Shown here: piece by piece, positions 33,378-41,097 of the stretch | How positions within the stretch are numbered: position 1 is the stretch's first letter | Layout: the number at the start of each line of letters is the position of its first letter | Assembly (NCBI GenBank): GCA_041394705.1 | Contig: JAWKHS010000003.1 | Coordinates: forward strand, 372,001 to 436,000 | Direction: 5' to 3' | Source: Vicinamibacterales bacterium | Lineage (GTDB): Bacteria; Acidobacteriota; Vicinamibacteria; Vicinamibacterales; UBA2999 | Length of the DNA stretch: 64,000 nt | Translations under genes and position numbers: made by a program | Notes under the pieces: model-generated | What the model saw: only the letters and a program-made list of their open reading frames with translations | Told to the model about the DNA's origin: nothing | Databases searched by the model: none

Positions 33378-34657
33378 GCGCCGACGCCCGGGCCGTGTCG
33401 GCCCCGTCGTCGACCATCAGCCTTCGCAACTACGTCACCGTGACGGCCGCCTACTGGGCGTTCACCATCACGGACGGCGCGCTGCGGATGCTGGTGCTGC
33501 TGCATTTCAACCAGCTCGGGTACACCCCGGTCCAGCTCGCGTTCCTGTTCCTGCTCTATGAGTTCTTCGGCATCGTCACCAATCTGGTCGGCGGCTGGGT
33601 GGCCTCGCGCACCGGCGTGCGGTTCACCCTCGTGCTCGGCCTGGTGCTGCAGGTGTTCGCGCTGGCGCTGCTGGCCGCGTTGAATCGCGAATGGGGCATG
33701 GCGGCATCGGTGGCCTACGTGATGACCTGCCAGGCGCTCTCGGGCATCGCGAAGGACTTGACCAAGATGAGCGCGAAGAGCGCCGTCAAGGTGCTGGTGC
33801 CGAAGGGCGACGACTCCGGCCTGTTCAAGTGGGTCGCGGTACTGACCGGCTCCAAGAACGCACTCAAGGGGGCGGGCTTCTTCGTCGGCGGCGTCTTGTT
33901 GGCGGCGTTGGGATTCCGTGGAGCACTGCTGGCGATGGCCGGCGGCGTGCTGCTGGTGCTGCTGTTCGTCCTGACCACGCTGCCCAGCCACATTGGTCAG
34001 GCGAAGAAGAAGACCGCCTTCGCCGGCATCCTCTCGAACTCGACCGGGATCAACCGACTGTCGCTGGCGCGGATGGCGCTGTTCGCGGCCCGGGACGTCT
34101 GGTTCGTCGTCAGCGTGCCGATCTTCCTCGCTTCCGTGCTCGGCTGGTCGTTCGCCCAGGTGGGTGGGTTCATGGCGCTGTGGGTCATCGCGTATGGCGC
34201 GGTGCAGAGCGCCTCCCCGGTGATCCTGCGCGTCGTGACCAGGGGCCACGCACCGGGACCGGGACTGACGAGCGCGTTGGGTCTCGGCTTGGCCGCGGTC
34301 ACGGCGCTCATCCCGCTGGGATTGCGCTGGCAGTGGCCGGCAGCTCCCACCATGCTGGTCGGCCTCGGGCTGTTCGGCATCGTGTTCGCGCTGAACTCCG
34401 CCGTGCACTCCTACCTGGTGCTGGCCTACTCGGACGCCGACCGCGTCTCGCTCAGCGTGGGCTTCTACTACATGGCCAACGCATGCGGCCGTTTGATGGG
34501 CACGCTGCTGTCGGGGGTGCTGTATCAGGTCGCCGGCGTCTCGGCGTCGCTCTGGGGCGCCGTAGTGCTGGCCGGTGTGGCCGGTGTGGTGGCGTTGGCG
34601 CTGCCGCCGGTGAGCGATGCGGCCACGGCGTGGACAAGCGTGAAAGGCGACGATTAG
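33374..34657 (+). CDS. arsJ: ArsJ, organoarsenical efflux MFS transporter
   Basis: 427 residues, ~12 helices. '[20 protein letters not shown]' at the N-terminus, '[10 protein letters not shown]'-like '[20 protein letters not shown]' and the '[15 protein letters not shown]' loop are characteristic of ArsJ. It exports the unstable 1-arseno-3-phosphoglycerate produced by the upstream enzyme, giving arsenate resistance without reduction. The start GTG overlaps the gapdh stop. Confidence 0.93.
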   Translation: MSADARAVSAPSSTISLRNYVTVTAAYWAFTITDGALRMLVLLHFNQLGYTPVQLAFLFLLYEFFGIVTNLVGGWVASRTGVRFTLVLGLVLQVFALALLAALNREWGMAASVAYVMTCQALSGIAKDLTKMSAKSAVKVLVPKGDDSGLFKWVAVLTGSKNALKGAGFFVGGVLLAALGFRGALLAMAGGVLLVLLFVLTTLPSHIGQAKKKTAFAGILSNSTGINRLSLARMALFAARDVWFVVSVPIFLASVLGWSFAQVGGFMALWVIAYGAVQSASPVILRVVTRGHAPGPGLTSALGLGLAAVTALIPLGLRWQWPAAPTMLVGLGLFGIVFALNSAVHSYLVLAYSDADRVSLSVGFYYMANACGRLMGTLLSGVLYQVAGVSASLWGAVVLAGVAGVVALALPPVSDAATAWTSVKGDD

Positions 34658-34682
34658 GTCGCAGAGCAACGGAGATGAGTCG

Positions 34683-35207
34683 ATGACGCGTGCAATGCAG
34701 TGGGGAACGACGACGATTGGTGCCGTGCTGGTGGCCGGGATGGCCACGCTTTCAGCTCAGGCGCCGGTGAAGGTCGAGATGAAGGATGGCCAGGGACAGT
34801 CGATCGGCACGGCCACCCTGTCGTCGTCGATGGGCGCGGTCCACATTCAGCTCGATCTCAAGGGGCTGAAGCCGGGCGAGCACGGCCTTCACGTCCATGC
34901 CGTGGGGAAGTGCGAAGGTCCGGGGTTCACCACCGCGGGCGGACACCTGAACCCGGCGGGCAAGAAGCACGGGCTCCAGAGCGCTGACGGTCCGCACGCC
35001 GGCGACATGGAGAACTTCACGGTGGCGGCTGACGGCACGGCCAAAGGGATGGTCATGGCCAAAGGCGTCTCGTTCGGCACCGACGCCAACTCGGTGTTCG
35101 CCAACGGCGCTACGGCGCTCGTGGTGCACGCCGGACCGGACGATGGCAAGACCGACCCGTCGGGCGGCTCGGGCGACCGTATCGCGTGTGGCGTGATCAC
35201 GAAGTGA
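34683..35207 (+). CDS. sodC: Periplasmic Cu/Zn superoxide dismutase
   Basis: 174 residues with a signal peptide (~1-26, ends 'LSAQA'). 'GEHGLHVHAVGKCEGPGFTT' holds the copper His pair and a disulfide Cys, 'GGHLNPAGKKHG' the bridging His, 'HAGDMENF' a zinc ligand and 'VVHAGPDDGKTDPSGGSGDR' the last His and the active-site loop. It removes superoxide outside the cytoplasm. It follows arsJ by 25 nt and is probably part of the arsR-gapdh-arsJ transcript. Confidence 0.93.
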   Translation: MTRAMQWGTTTIGAVLVAGMATLSAQAPVKVEMKDGQGQSIGTATLSSSMGAVHIQLDLKGLKPGEHGLHVHAVGKCEGPGFTTAGGHLNPAGKKHGLQSADGPHAGDMENFTVAADGTAKGMVMAKGVSFGTDANSVFANGATALVVHAGPDDGKTDPSGGSGDRIACGVITK

Positions 35208-35222
35208 TGCGGGGGTGTCGGT

Positions 35223-35247
35223 CGGGTGAGGCGAGGAGTCTCACCCG
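35223..35247 (+). terminator. Hairpin after sodC
   Basis: CGGGTGAG / CTCACCCG, a perfect 8-bp stem with a 9-nt loop, 16 nt after the sodC stop. It likely ends the arsR-sodC transcript. Confidence 0.5.
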
Positions 35248-35373
35248 GCCGGCGTTCTCTGCTGGCGAAAATGGACGCACCTAGGGCCAACTCGACCGCA
35301 GGTTTTGCGTCCATTCCGCACCACCGGCGTCTTTCTGGGGAAGACCTGGAAGGATAAGGTGTTCGCAGTCGCC

Positions 35374-36096
35374 ATGTCGGAGCTCACGTCGCCCGCAGTC
35401 AGCTCGACCGCTGGTACACCGCCCGCGGTGGATCCCGCGACGTTGTGGGAGCAGTTCGGCCCGCCCCTCCGAGGGTTCCTGGCGCGCCGCGTGCCGCCGG
35501 GCGTCGACGCGGATGACCTCGTGCAGGAGGTCTTCCTTCGCGTCATCCGAGGCCTGGCCACGTTGCGCGGCACCGATCGCCCCGAAGCCTGGCTCTTCCA
35601 GATCGCGAGGAACGCGCTGCGGGACTCGCTGCGCGCTCGCCTGCGGCGCGACGGACGCACGGATCCCCTTGACGGAGATCTGCCTGCCGACGTCGATCCA
35701 GGCGCCGACCGGGTTGCGGAAGCCGAACTGGCGCCCTGCTTGACGGCGATGATCGACCGCCTGGCCGAGCCGTACCGCACCGCGATCACGCTGACGTCAC
35801 TGCAGGGCGTCTCGCAGGCGGACGCCGCCCGCCAACTCGGCGTCTCTGCCTCGGGCATGAAGTCGCGCGTGCAGCGCGGGCGGGTGCAGCTGCGTCAGAT
35901 GTTGTTGACGTGCTGCAGCATCGCAGTGGACGTGCGCGGGGGCGTCTCGGACTTTCACAAGCGCGCTCCCGGGGCGTGTGGCGCACCGGAAGAGACGGCC
36001 GTTGACGGGTGCGGCGCTGCGCCGTGCGGGAACGACGCGGGGCGCGTTGCGTCCATGGACACCGGCCGTCGTCTTCAGGAGCGTGGCCGCGAATAG
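35374..36096 (+). CDS. ECF sigma factor of the SigZ type with a cysteine-rich tail
   Basis: 240 residues. Region 2 ('VDADDLVQEVFLRVIRGLAT', 'AWLFQIARNALRDSLRARLR') and region 4 ('LTSLQGVSQADAARQLGVSA', 'SGMKSRVQRGRVQLRQMLLT') are complete. The C-terminus 'CCSIAVDVRGGVSDFHKR' followed by three more Cys is the SigZ-type extension, proposed here as a metal or thiol sensor. The ATG at 35374 follows a TAAGGT box by 13 nt. No anti-sigma gene is adjacent. Confidence 0.88.
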   Translation: MSELTSPAVSSTAGTPPAVDPATLWEQFGPPLRGFLARRVPPGVDADDLVQEVFLRVIRGLATLRGTDRPEAWLFQIARNALRDSLRARLRRDGRTDPLDGDLPADVDPGADRVAEAELAPCLTAMIDRLAEPYRTAITLTSLQGVSQADAARQLGVSASGMKSRVQRGRVQLRQMLLTCCSIAVDVRGGVSDFHKRAPGACGAPEETAVDGCGAAPCGNDAGRVASMDTGRRLQERGRE

Positions 36097-36123
36097 ACGC
36101 GGTCCGCTGCTGGAGAGGTGGCC

Positions 36124-36330
36124 ATGTCACGTCTTGAGTCGTCGCCCACACCGCCCGTCGATACCCACACCGAAGCCGTGTCGCCCGCCGGGGACTGCTG
36201 TGGCGGGCCCGCGCCCGCTGGCACCGAGGCGTGCTGCGTCCGCGATGCCGAGCTCAAGGCGGGCTGTGGGTGCGGCGCCCCAGCGTCCGCGGCTGCAACG
36301 CAGGCCCCGACGCGCCCGTGCTGCTGCTGA
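36124..36330 (+). CDS. Small cysteine-rich protein
   Basis: 68 residues with about ten Cys, mostly as CC/CCC pairs: 'SPAGDCCGGPAPAGTEACCV', 'KAGCGCGAP' and a terminal 'PCCC'. It resembles the CCGGPA-type leader regions found around arsenite methyltransferases and in short metal-binding peptides. The ATG at 36124 has GGAGAGG 7 nt upstream. It sits 27 nt after the SigZ-like gene, and is likely a metalloid-binding peptide or a modification substrate. The role is not proven. Confidence 0.7.
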   Translation: MSRLESSPTPPVDTHTEAVSPAGDCCGGPAPAGTEACCVRDAELKAGCGCGAPASAAATQAPTRPCCC

Positions 36331-36409
36331 CGACCGCGACGTCTTACAGTGCTGTCTCGCAGTTCACGGCTGCGCCAACTGAGCGAGCCGACCTGAATGA
36401 GGATGCGCC

Positions 36410-37150
36410 ATGAGTAGATCGTTTCTGCCCGCCGCCATTGTGTCGATCGGCGTCAGCCTGTCCGTGTTGGTTGGCGGCGCGCAAGATGCCCTGACCGTCA
36501 GCTCCGATGCGTATCGCCTCGAGTTCGAGAACGCCTGGGTCAAGGTGACGCGGGTCATCTACGGTGCGCATGCAGTGCTTGCGCCGCACCACCATACCGA
36601 ACGAGCGTCCGCGTATGTCTACCTGAACGACGGCCCACCCGTGCTCTTCAAACACGAGGGCCTGCCCTACGCCGGCGTCACGCGGCCGGCGACCGCTGCT
36701 GGCAGCTTCCGCGTCTACAAGGGCATCAAGGAAGTGCACTCGGTGGAGAACGCAACCGCGACGCCGAGCGACTTCCTGCGGGTGGAGTTCAAGACGGAGC
36801 CGCTGGAAGAGGCGTTGCTGAAGGGGAAGTTCTTTCGCGAGGCCCCCATTCCAGGGACGACCGTAGAGCGGACCCAGTTCGAGAACGCGCAGGTGCGAAT
36901 CACGCGCGTCCGGGTGGTCGACGGCAAAGTCGTGACCGTCGTCACGGGCGACCATCCGGCGCTGCTCGTGGCGCTGGCGCCCACCAGCATCACCCAGGAC
37001 CGCAGCCCAGGCCGGCTGATCGACGCCGGCAAGACCGCATGGCTCGGTCCTGGCCACACCGCCAGCGTCACCCCGGTTGGGAGCGCCGGTGAGGTGCTGC
37101 GGTTCGACTTCAAGACCGCACCCATGTCAAAGGCGCCGAATCAACCTTGA
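36410..37150 (+). CDS. Exported cupin-like hypothetical protein
   Basis: 246 residues, with an N-terminal signal ('PAAIVSIGVSLSVLVGGAQD'). Two related beta-barrel halves: 'ENAWVKVTRVIYGAHAVLAP' with 'HHHTERASAYVYLNDGP', and 'ENAQVRITRVRVVDGKVVTV'. The His triplet in the first half could bind a metal as in cupins; the second half lacks it. It lies in the metal island; the function is not known. Confidence 0.6.
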   Translation: MSRSFLPAAIVSIGVSLSVLVGGAQDALTVSSDAYRLEFENAWVKVTRVIYGAHAVLAPHHHTERASAYVYLNDGPPVLFKHEGLPYAGVTRPATAAGSFRVYKGIKEVHSVENATATPSDFLRVEFKTEPLEEALLKGKFFREAPIPGTTVERTQFENAQVRITRVRVVDGKVVTVVTGDHPALLVALAPTSITQDRSPGRLIDAGKTAWLGPGHTASVTPVGSAGEVLRFDFKTAPMSKAPNQP

Positions 37151-37280
37151 CCGTGGAATCGTCGCAGGGCGGCCGCGCTGCGCCTGGCGGCGCTCGACGC
37201 CACCACGCGGCCATCGTGAGCGACCGTGAGCGGGGACGACTGACGGCGGGTCGCTGGCAGTCAGCTATTCGGGCGTGCGT

Positions 37281-37286
37281 TACACT
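37281..37286 (+). promoter_or_regulatory. -10 box (TACACT) of the second selenoprotein-like gene
   Basis: TACACT ends 6 nt before the ATG at 37293, predicting a leaderless mRNA and deciding the start against the in-frame GTG at 37275. No MerR operator was seen here. Confidence 0.5.
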
Positions 37287-37292
37287 CTCTCT

Positions 37293-37679
37293 ATGACTCC
37301 GTACCGTGCCGGCGTGCTGCTCGGCTGCGCCATAATCGCCTCTGGCTGCATGGCGTCACAGCGCAGACCGGCACACGCACGCGACCTCGTGTTCCTGACC
37401 CGCGAAGGCTGCGTGAATACGACCACGATGCGGGCGAACTTCGATGCGGCCCTCCAGCGCCTCGGCTGGCCGGCCGACTACGAGTTCATCGACGCCGACA
37501 CGCTGGCCGAGTCAGATCCTCGTGGCGGCTACGGCACCCCGACTGTCCTGGTGGGTAACCGCGACCTGTTCGGGCTCGACGAGCCAGCAACGCCGCATCC
37601 ACCACCGAGTTGACGGCTGTACCAGGGCGGAGTTCCGTCCACCGACGCGATCGCTGAGCGCCTGGCGAAGATGCGCTGA
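37293..37679 (+). CDS. Putative selenoprotein lipoprotein, thioredoxin-like (Sec107, in-frame TGA)
   Basis: 128 residues if the TGA at 37611-37613 encodes selenocysteine; a conventional call would end at residue 106. A lipobox 'IIASGC' (Cys19) anchors it. The core matches the 27269 paralogue: 'DLVFLTREGCVNT' (Cys40), 'FIDADTLAESD', 'GYGTPTVLVGNRDLFGLDEP'. A Pro-rich linker then meets the TGA, and the frame runs on as 'RLYQGGVPSTDAIAERLAKM' to a real stop at 37677. Conservation of protein but not of third bases beyond the TGA is evidence of translation. It is separated from the convergent MerR gene by 39 nt. Confidence 0.72.
37625..37640 (+). promoter_or_regulatory. SECIS-like hairpin downstream of the in-frame TGA (copy 2)
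   Basis: Identical to the 27619-27634 hairpin: GGGCGG-AGUU-CCGUCC, with the loop beginning 18 nt after the UGA. The surrounding bases differ between the copies while the hairpin is unchanged. Confidence 0.55.
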
Positions 37680-37718
37680 AGGTTCAGCCGCGCTCGCGTG
37701 CCGTGCTCATGCTCACGC

Positions 37719-38237
37719 TCACGCGTTGTGAGACCCGCGGCGGCGCGTGCGCCGATCGCCGGTCGAGTGCGACGGCCCTCGCTGACTGACCTCGAGTCGC
37801 GAACGCGTCGGCGCGGTCGCACACGCGATCACGGTTCCGGACCTGCCGAGGTCGCCAAGGATCGTGCACGCCGGACCCGGCCCTCCGGCACACGTGGCAT
37901 CGCACGTGGCGACGAACTGTTCGAGGCTGCGGGCCAGCCCCTGCAGTTCCCGAATCCGCGCCTCAACGCCTGAGAGATGCGTGGCGGCAACCTCGCGGAG
38001 CTCCGTGCATGACCGCTGGTGATCGCGGCCGAGAGTCGCGAGCGAACGGACCTGTTCGACCGTGAACCCATACTCACGGCACCGGCGGATGAACGTGAGC
38101 CGCTCGACGTCACTGTCGGTGTAGAGCCGGTGTCCACCGTCGTGGCGCGCGGCTTTAGCCAACAGGCCGATCGACTCGTAGTAGCGAATGGTCGGCACGT
38201 TCGTGCCGGTCCGTTGAGCGAGCGCACCGATTCTCAT
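37719..38237 (-). CDS. MerR-family metal-responsive regulator
   Basis: 172 residues. The winged helix 'MRIGALAQRTGTNVPTIRYY' and 'HRLYTDSDVERLTFIRRCRE' are followed by the dimer helix, and 'TCDATCAGGPGPACTILGDL' supplies a C-x3-C-x7-C metal-binding loop as in CadR/PbrR/MerR relatives. The last ~40 residues are an Arg/Ser-rich tail. It is transcribed away from the genes it probably activates, whose promoter is at 38259-38289. The metal is not determined by sequence. Confidence 0.88.
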   Translation of the reverse strand: MRIGALAQRTGTNVPTIRYYESIGLLAKAARHDGGHRLYTDSDVERLTFIRRCREYGFTVEQVRSLATLGRDHQRSCTELREVAATHLSGVEARIRELQGLARSLEQFVATCDATCAGGPGPACTILGDLGRSGTVIACATAPTRSRLEVSQRGPSHSTGDRRTRRRGSHNA

Positions 38238-38258
38238 AGCCAGGTCCACAGATAGCGC

Positions 38259-38289
38259 TTGAATCTCAAGTGACTTGAGGTTGTAGCGT
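38259..38289 (+). promoter_or_regulatory. MerR-type promoter with CTCAAG-TGA-CTTGAG operator
   Basis: TTGAAT (38259-38264) and TAGCGT (38284-38289) are 19 bp apart, with the dyad CTCAAG-TGA-CTTGAG (38265-38279) inside the spacer. This is the layout MerR-family activators untwist. It drives the 38308-39345 genes. Confidence 0.65.
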
Positions 38290-38307
38290 ACGCGGTGAGG
38301 AGGCCTC

Positions 38308-38622
38308 ATGGCTACGGACATCCCCATCGCCTGCACGCTGTCACCCACGGACCACCGCGCTCGCCTCGCCGCCATCGCTGCGCTGAGCCGGGACGCGCTT
38401 CGTCACGTCGAACGGCGGGGCCTGACGCTCGACCTGCGCTATGCGCCGGAGGCCGCCGCGCGCGTGCGTACGCTCGTGGACCAAGAGCGGTCTTGCTGCG
38501 CGTTTCTCACCTTCGACCTGCAGGAGGCGGCGCACGAGGTGCGCTTGCTGGTGACGGCTCCTGCGGCCGCGGCTGAGGTCGTACCGGAGCTGCTCTTCGA
38601 ACTGACGGGGCGTCAGCAATGA
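38308..38622 (+). CDS. Conserved hypothetical protein with a CC motif
   Basis: 104 residues. 'RVRTLVDQERSCCAFLTFDL' has a vicinal Cys pair in a helix, the only candidate functional site. No signal peptide or membrane helix. It is the first gene downstream of the MerR-type promoter and followed by two membrane proteins, so a soluble metal carrier or sensor is plausible (inference from context). Confidence 0.65.
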   Translation: MATDIPIACTLSPTDHRARLAAIAALSRDALRHVERRGLTLDLRYAPEAAARVRTLVDQERSCCAFLTFDLQEAAHEVRLLVTAPAAAAEVVPELLFELTGRQQ

Positions 38623-38637
38623 GAACATCGGTTGCGT

Positions 38638-38964
38638 ATGCGCACCACCCTCGTCTACGTGCTCGCCGCGTTCGCCGAGATTGCCGGCTGCTTCTCATTC
38701 TGGGCATGGCTGCGCAGCCAGCACTCCGGGCTGTGGGTCATTCCCGGAATGTTCTCGCTGGCGGTGTTCGCCTACCTGCTCACACTGGTCGACAGCAGCG
38801 TCGCCGGCCGGGCTTACGCCGCGTATGGCAGCGTCTACATCATGGCTTCGCTGGTGTGGCTCTGGCTGGTCGAGGAGACGCCACCCGACCGGTGGGATGT
38901 GCTGGGAGCGACGATCGCATTGGTGGGTGCGGCGGTTATCGTGTTCGGCCCGCGCGCGGTGTGA
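38638..38964 (+). CDS. YnfA-family (UPF0060) small membrane protein
   Basis: 108 residues, four helices. '[14 protein letters not shown]' and '[20 protein letters not shown]' are the UPF0060 hallmarks, the closing '[10 protein letters not shown]' fits the family's C-terminus. It is related to small multidrug-resistance transporters and found in some metal operons. The ATG at 38638 follows the upstream stop by 15 nt. Confidence 0.9.
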   Translation: MRTTLVYVLAAFAEIAGCFSFWAWLRSQHSGLWVIPGMFSLAVFAYLLTLVDSSVAGRAYAAYGSVYIMASLVWLWLVEETPPDRWDVLGATIALVGAAVIVFGPRAV

Positions 38965-38976
38965 GGCGAGGTGGTC

Positions 38977-39345
38977 ATGAGCGAGCGTAGGTTGCCCATG
39001 GCCCCGCCGTCCTCAGGGCGTGCCGTCTCTGCGACGGCCGCCACGGTTGCGATTGGCGCCATTGCCTGCGGCGTCTGCTGCGCGTTGCCCTTTGCGCTGC
39101 CGGCCGTGATGCTCGCATCGACGGGTGGGCTTCTGGCGCTTTTCGCTCAGGCGTACTGGTGGGCCCTGTACATCGCGGTTGCGATGGTGCTGGGGGCGTG
39201 GCTCTGGGTCGGTCTGCAGACGTGGCGCACCGGCCAGCGACCCGCGAGAAACACCGTGGTCACGATGATGGGTGCGACGGCGGCAGTGGTGGTCGCGGCA
39301 GCCTGGCCGCTGCTCGAGCCGCTCGTGATTGCCGCGCTGACGTAG
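38977..39345 (+). CDS. MerC-like small membrane protein
   Basis: 122 residues, three to four helices. 'ATVAIGAIACGVCCALPFAL' carries C-x2-CC in the first helix, similar to the metal-binding cysteines of MerC/MerT-type uptake proteins. GAGG lies 7 nt before the ATG at 38977. It ends the MerR-controlled operon. Mercury transport is suggested by family resemblance only. Confidence 0.65.
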   Translation: MSERRLPMAPPSSGRAVSATAATVAIGAIACGVCCALPFALPAVMLASTGGLLALFAQAYWWALYIAVAMVLGAWLWVGLQTWRTGQRPARNTVVTMMGATAAVVVAAAWPLLEPLVIAALT

Positions 39346-39639
39346 GCAACGGCGCGTGGGTTCCTGGCGTCCGACGCACGGCCGTAAGCTCCGGCCGAAT
39401 TCCTGCGTTCTTCAGGTATGGCACCGTCGGCATTGCCGATCGCACTGCGCGCCGCTGCGGCAACGGAGGCCTTCGTGGCCTCCGGGCAATGGCGGGCAAT
39501 GCGCGACGGCAATGCCGGCAGCCATGGCACCTACGGCAACGTGGTTTCTGTAAGTACGAGGATAGTCGGCATTAGGAGGGGTGACGGAACGGCCATTATC
39601 CGACCCTGATCCCCGCTGGCGCCCGGTCTTTCTTCCCCT
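39346..39639. other. Intergenic region with an imperfect inverted repeat
   Basis: No convincing gene. ATGGCACCGTCGGCATTGCC near 39418 and the GGCAATGCCGGCAGCCATGG block near 39510 are partly complementary and could fold into a long-range hairpin. Confidence 0.35.
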
Positions 39640-39795
39640 TTGCACCGCTCGTCCGCGGGGTCCGCGTTGCGGGAGGCCGGCGTGCGCGCCGTCCAGTCGA
39701 CGCCCCTCTTCGACAGTCATGGCGGTCTGATCGGGATGCTTTCCACCCACTACCGGAGCGTGCAGCTCCACGTTCACGGTGACGCTGCCGACTGA
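39640..39795 (+). pseudogene. GAF-domain C-terminal fragment
   Basis: 'ALREAGVRAVQSTPLFDSHG' followed by 'GLIGMLSTHYRSVQLHVHGD' is the last third of a GAF domain, as found at the output side of sensor kinases. It stops at 39793. The N-terminal part and the kinase are missing. Confidence 0.5.
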
Positions 39796-39902
39796 GTGAG
39801 TATGCGGATCGAGTCGCGTCGGCGCGGTCACGCCGCTCGGCCTCGCCACGCGCCGCGCTGAGCTACGTGGCCGCGGTAGCTGCCGCCACCGGGCTGCTGT
39901 GG

Positions 39903-40967
39903 CTACTCAGAGAAGTGGCGGTCACGGGCGAACACGATGGCCTGAGCCCGGGTCCAGACGCCAAGCTTGTCGAAGATATTCGACGTATGGTTGCGGACCG
40001 TCTTTTCGCTGATCGCGAGCCGGACCGCGATTTCGAGGTTACTGAGTCCGTCGGCGATCAGGCCGAGGATTTCCCGTTCTCGTCCGGACAACGCGCTGAA
40101 GGCAGCGTCCTCGACCCCTCCTCCGACGAACTCGAGCACCGCCGCCCGAAAGCGCGACCACGCGGGCTCCGATTCGAGAAGGATGTGGTTCCTCGAGTCC
40201 AGTTCGACGAACTCCGCCCCGTTGATGCCGGCTGCGACCAGCCGTCCTTCGTAGATGGGGGTGACTTGGTCGTCGCGGGCGTGGAGCACCAGGGTCGGCG
40301 CGCGGACGAGGCCGAGCATCGATGTCACGTCGACCTGTGCGCGCGCCTCGAACAACTCGGCCGCGAGCTCGCCGGTCGTAGTTTTCAGGCACAGCTGGTT
40401 GAACCACTTCACGTGCTCGTCGCTGCCGCCAGGGATGAATCGTGACGTGAAGATCTGACGAAAAGTCGGGTTGTCGCGGCCCCAGCCGAGACGCGTGAGC
40501 TCCACCATCGCGCGGTATTCCAGCTCGGTCCGCTCGACACCGCGCCGCCACGATCCGCGCGCGTAGGAACCGTACAGGATCAGCCTCGCGACGCGCTCTG
40601 GGCGCTTCGCCGCGTAGGTGATGCACGTGGCCGCGCCCTGTGAAATGCCGAGCAGTGTTATCGGCGTCTCGATCGCCGCCGCCTCGATCACCGACTCGAG
40701 ATCCGCGACCCAGCGGTCGACCGACAAATGGCCGACCGTCCACTCGCTCATGCCGCACCCGCGCTCGTCGAACCGGACGAGACGGAACCGGTCCGCGAAG
40801 AACTGGAGCCAGTGCTTCCAGACCGGGCTTTCCCACTCGTACTCGAGGTGCGTGAGCCAGTTGGCCGCCTTGACTATGGGGGCACCGCGACCCGAGTCGG
40901 CCCAAGCGAGCCGCACGCCGTCTGACGCGGTCACATAGTGGATGCGCTGGCGGCTCGTGGTGGCCAT
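39903..40967 (-). CDS. Alpha/beta-hydrolase fused to a LuxR-type DNA-binding domain
   Basis: 354 residues. Residues ~10-270 are an alpha/beta-hydrolase: 'VRFDERGCGMSEW', nucleophile elbow 'LLGISQGAA' (Ser), 'LVLHARDDQVTP' (Asp) and 'LDSRNHILL' (His). All triad members are present. Residues ~285-350 are a LuxR/GerE helix-turn-helix: 'FSALSGREREILGLIADGLS', 'ISEKTVRNHTSNIFDKLGV'. The fusion suggests a transcription factor that binds or hydrolyses a small ester or lactone signal. Divergent from the methanethiol methyltransferase. The ATG at 40967 was chosen for the conserved start of the hydrolase. Confidence 0.88.
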   Translation of the reverse strand: MATTSRQRIHYVTASDGVRLAWADSGRGAPIVKAANWLTHLEYEWESPVWKHWLQFFADRFRLVRFDERGCGMSEWTVGHLSVDRWVADLESVIEAAAIETPITLLGISQGAATCITYAAKRPERVARLILYGSYARGSWRRGVERTELEYRAMVELTRLGWGRDNPTFRQIFTSRFIPGGSDEHVKWFNQLCLKTTTGELAAELFEARAQVDVTSMLGLVRAPTLVLHARDDQVTPIYEGRLVAAGINGAEFVELDSRNHILLESEPAWSRFRAAVLEFVGGGVEDAAFSALSGREREILGLIADGLSNLEIAVRLAISEKTVRNHTSNIFDKLGVWTRAQAIVFARDRHFSE

Positions 40968-41097
40968 GAGGACGGGACCCGGCGAACCGGGACGGTTGTC
41001 CCGGCTGGCAGGGCGAATTCTACCCGAATCGGGACATCCCTCCCATCGCATGCCGGCGATACGGTCGCCTATCGTTACGCGCGACAGGAGGTCGGCC

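Noticed and set aside
36112..36123. GGAGAGGTGGCC resembling a tRNA-Ser 5' end
   Set aside because: No cloverleaf follows; it is the ribosome binding site of the Cys-rich gene.
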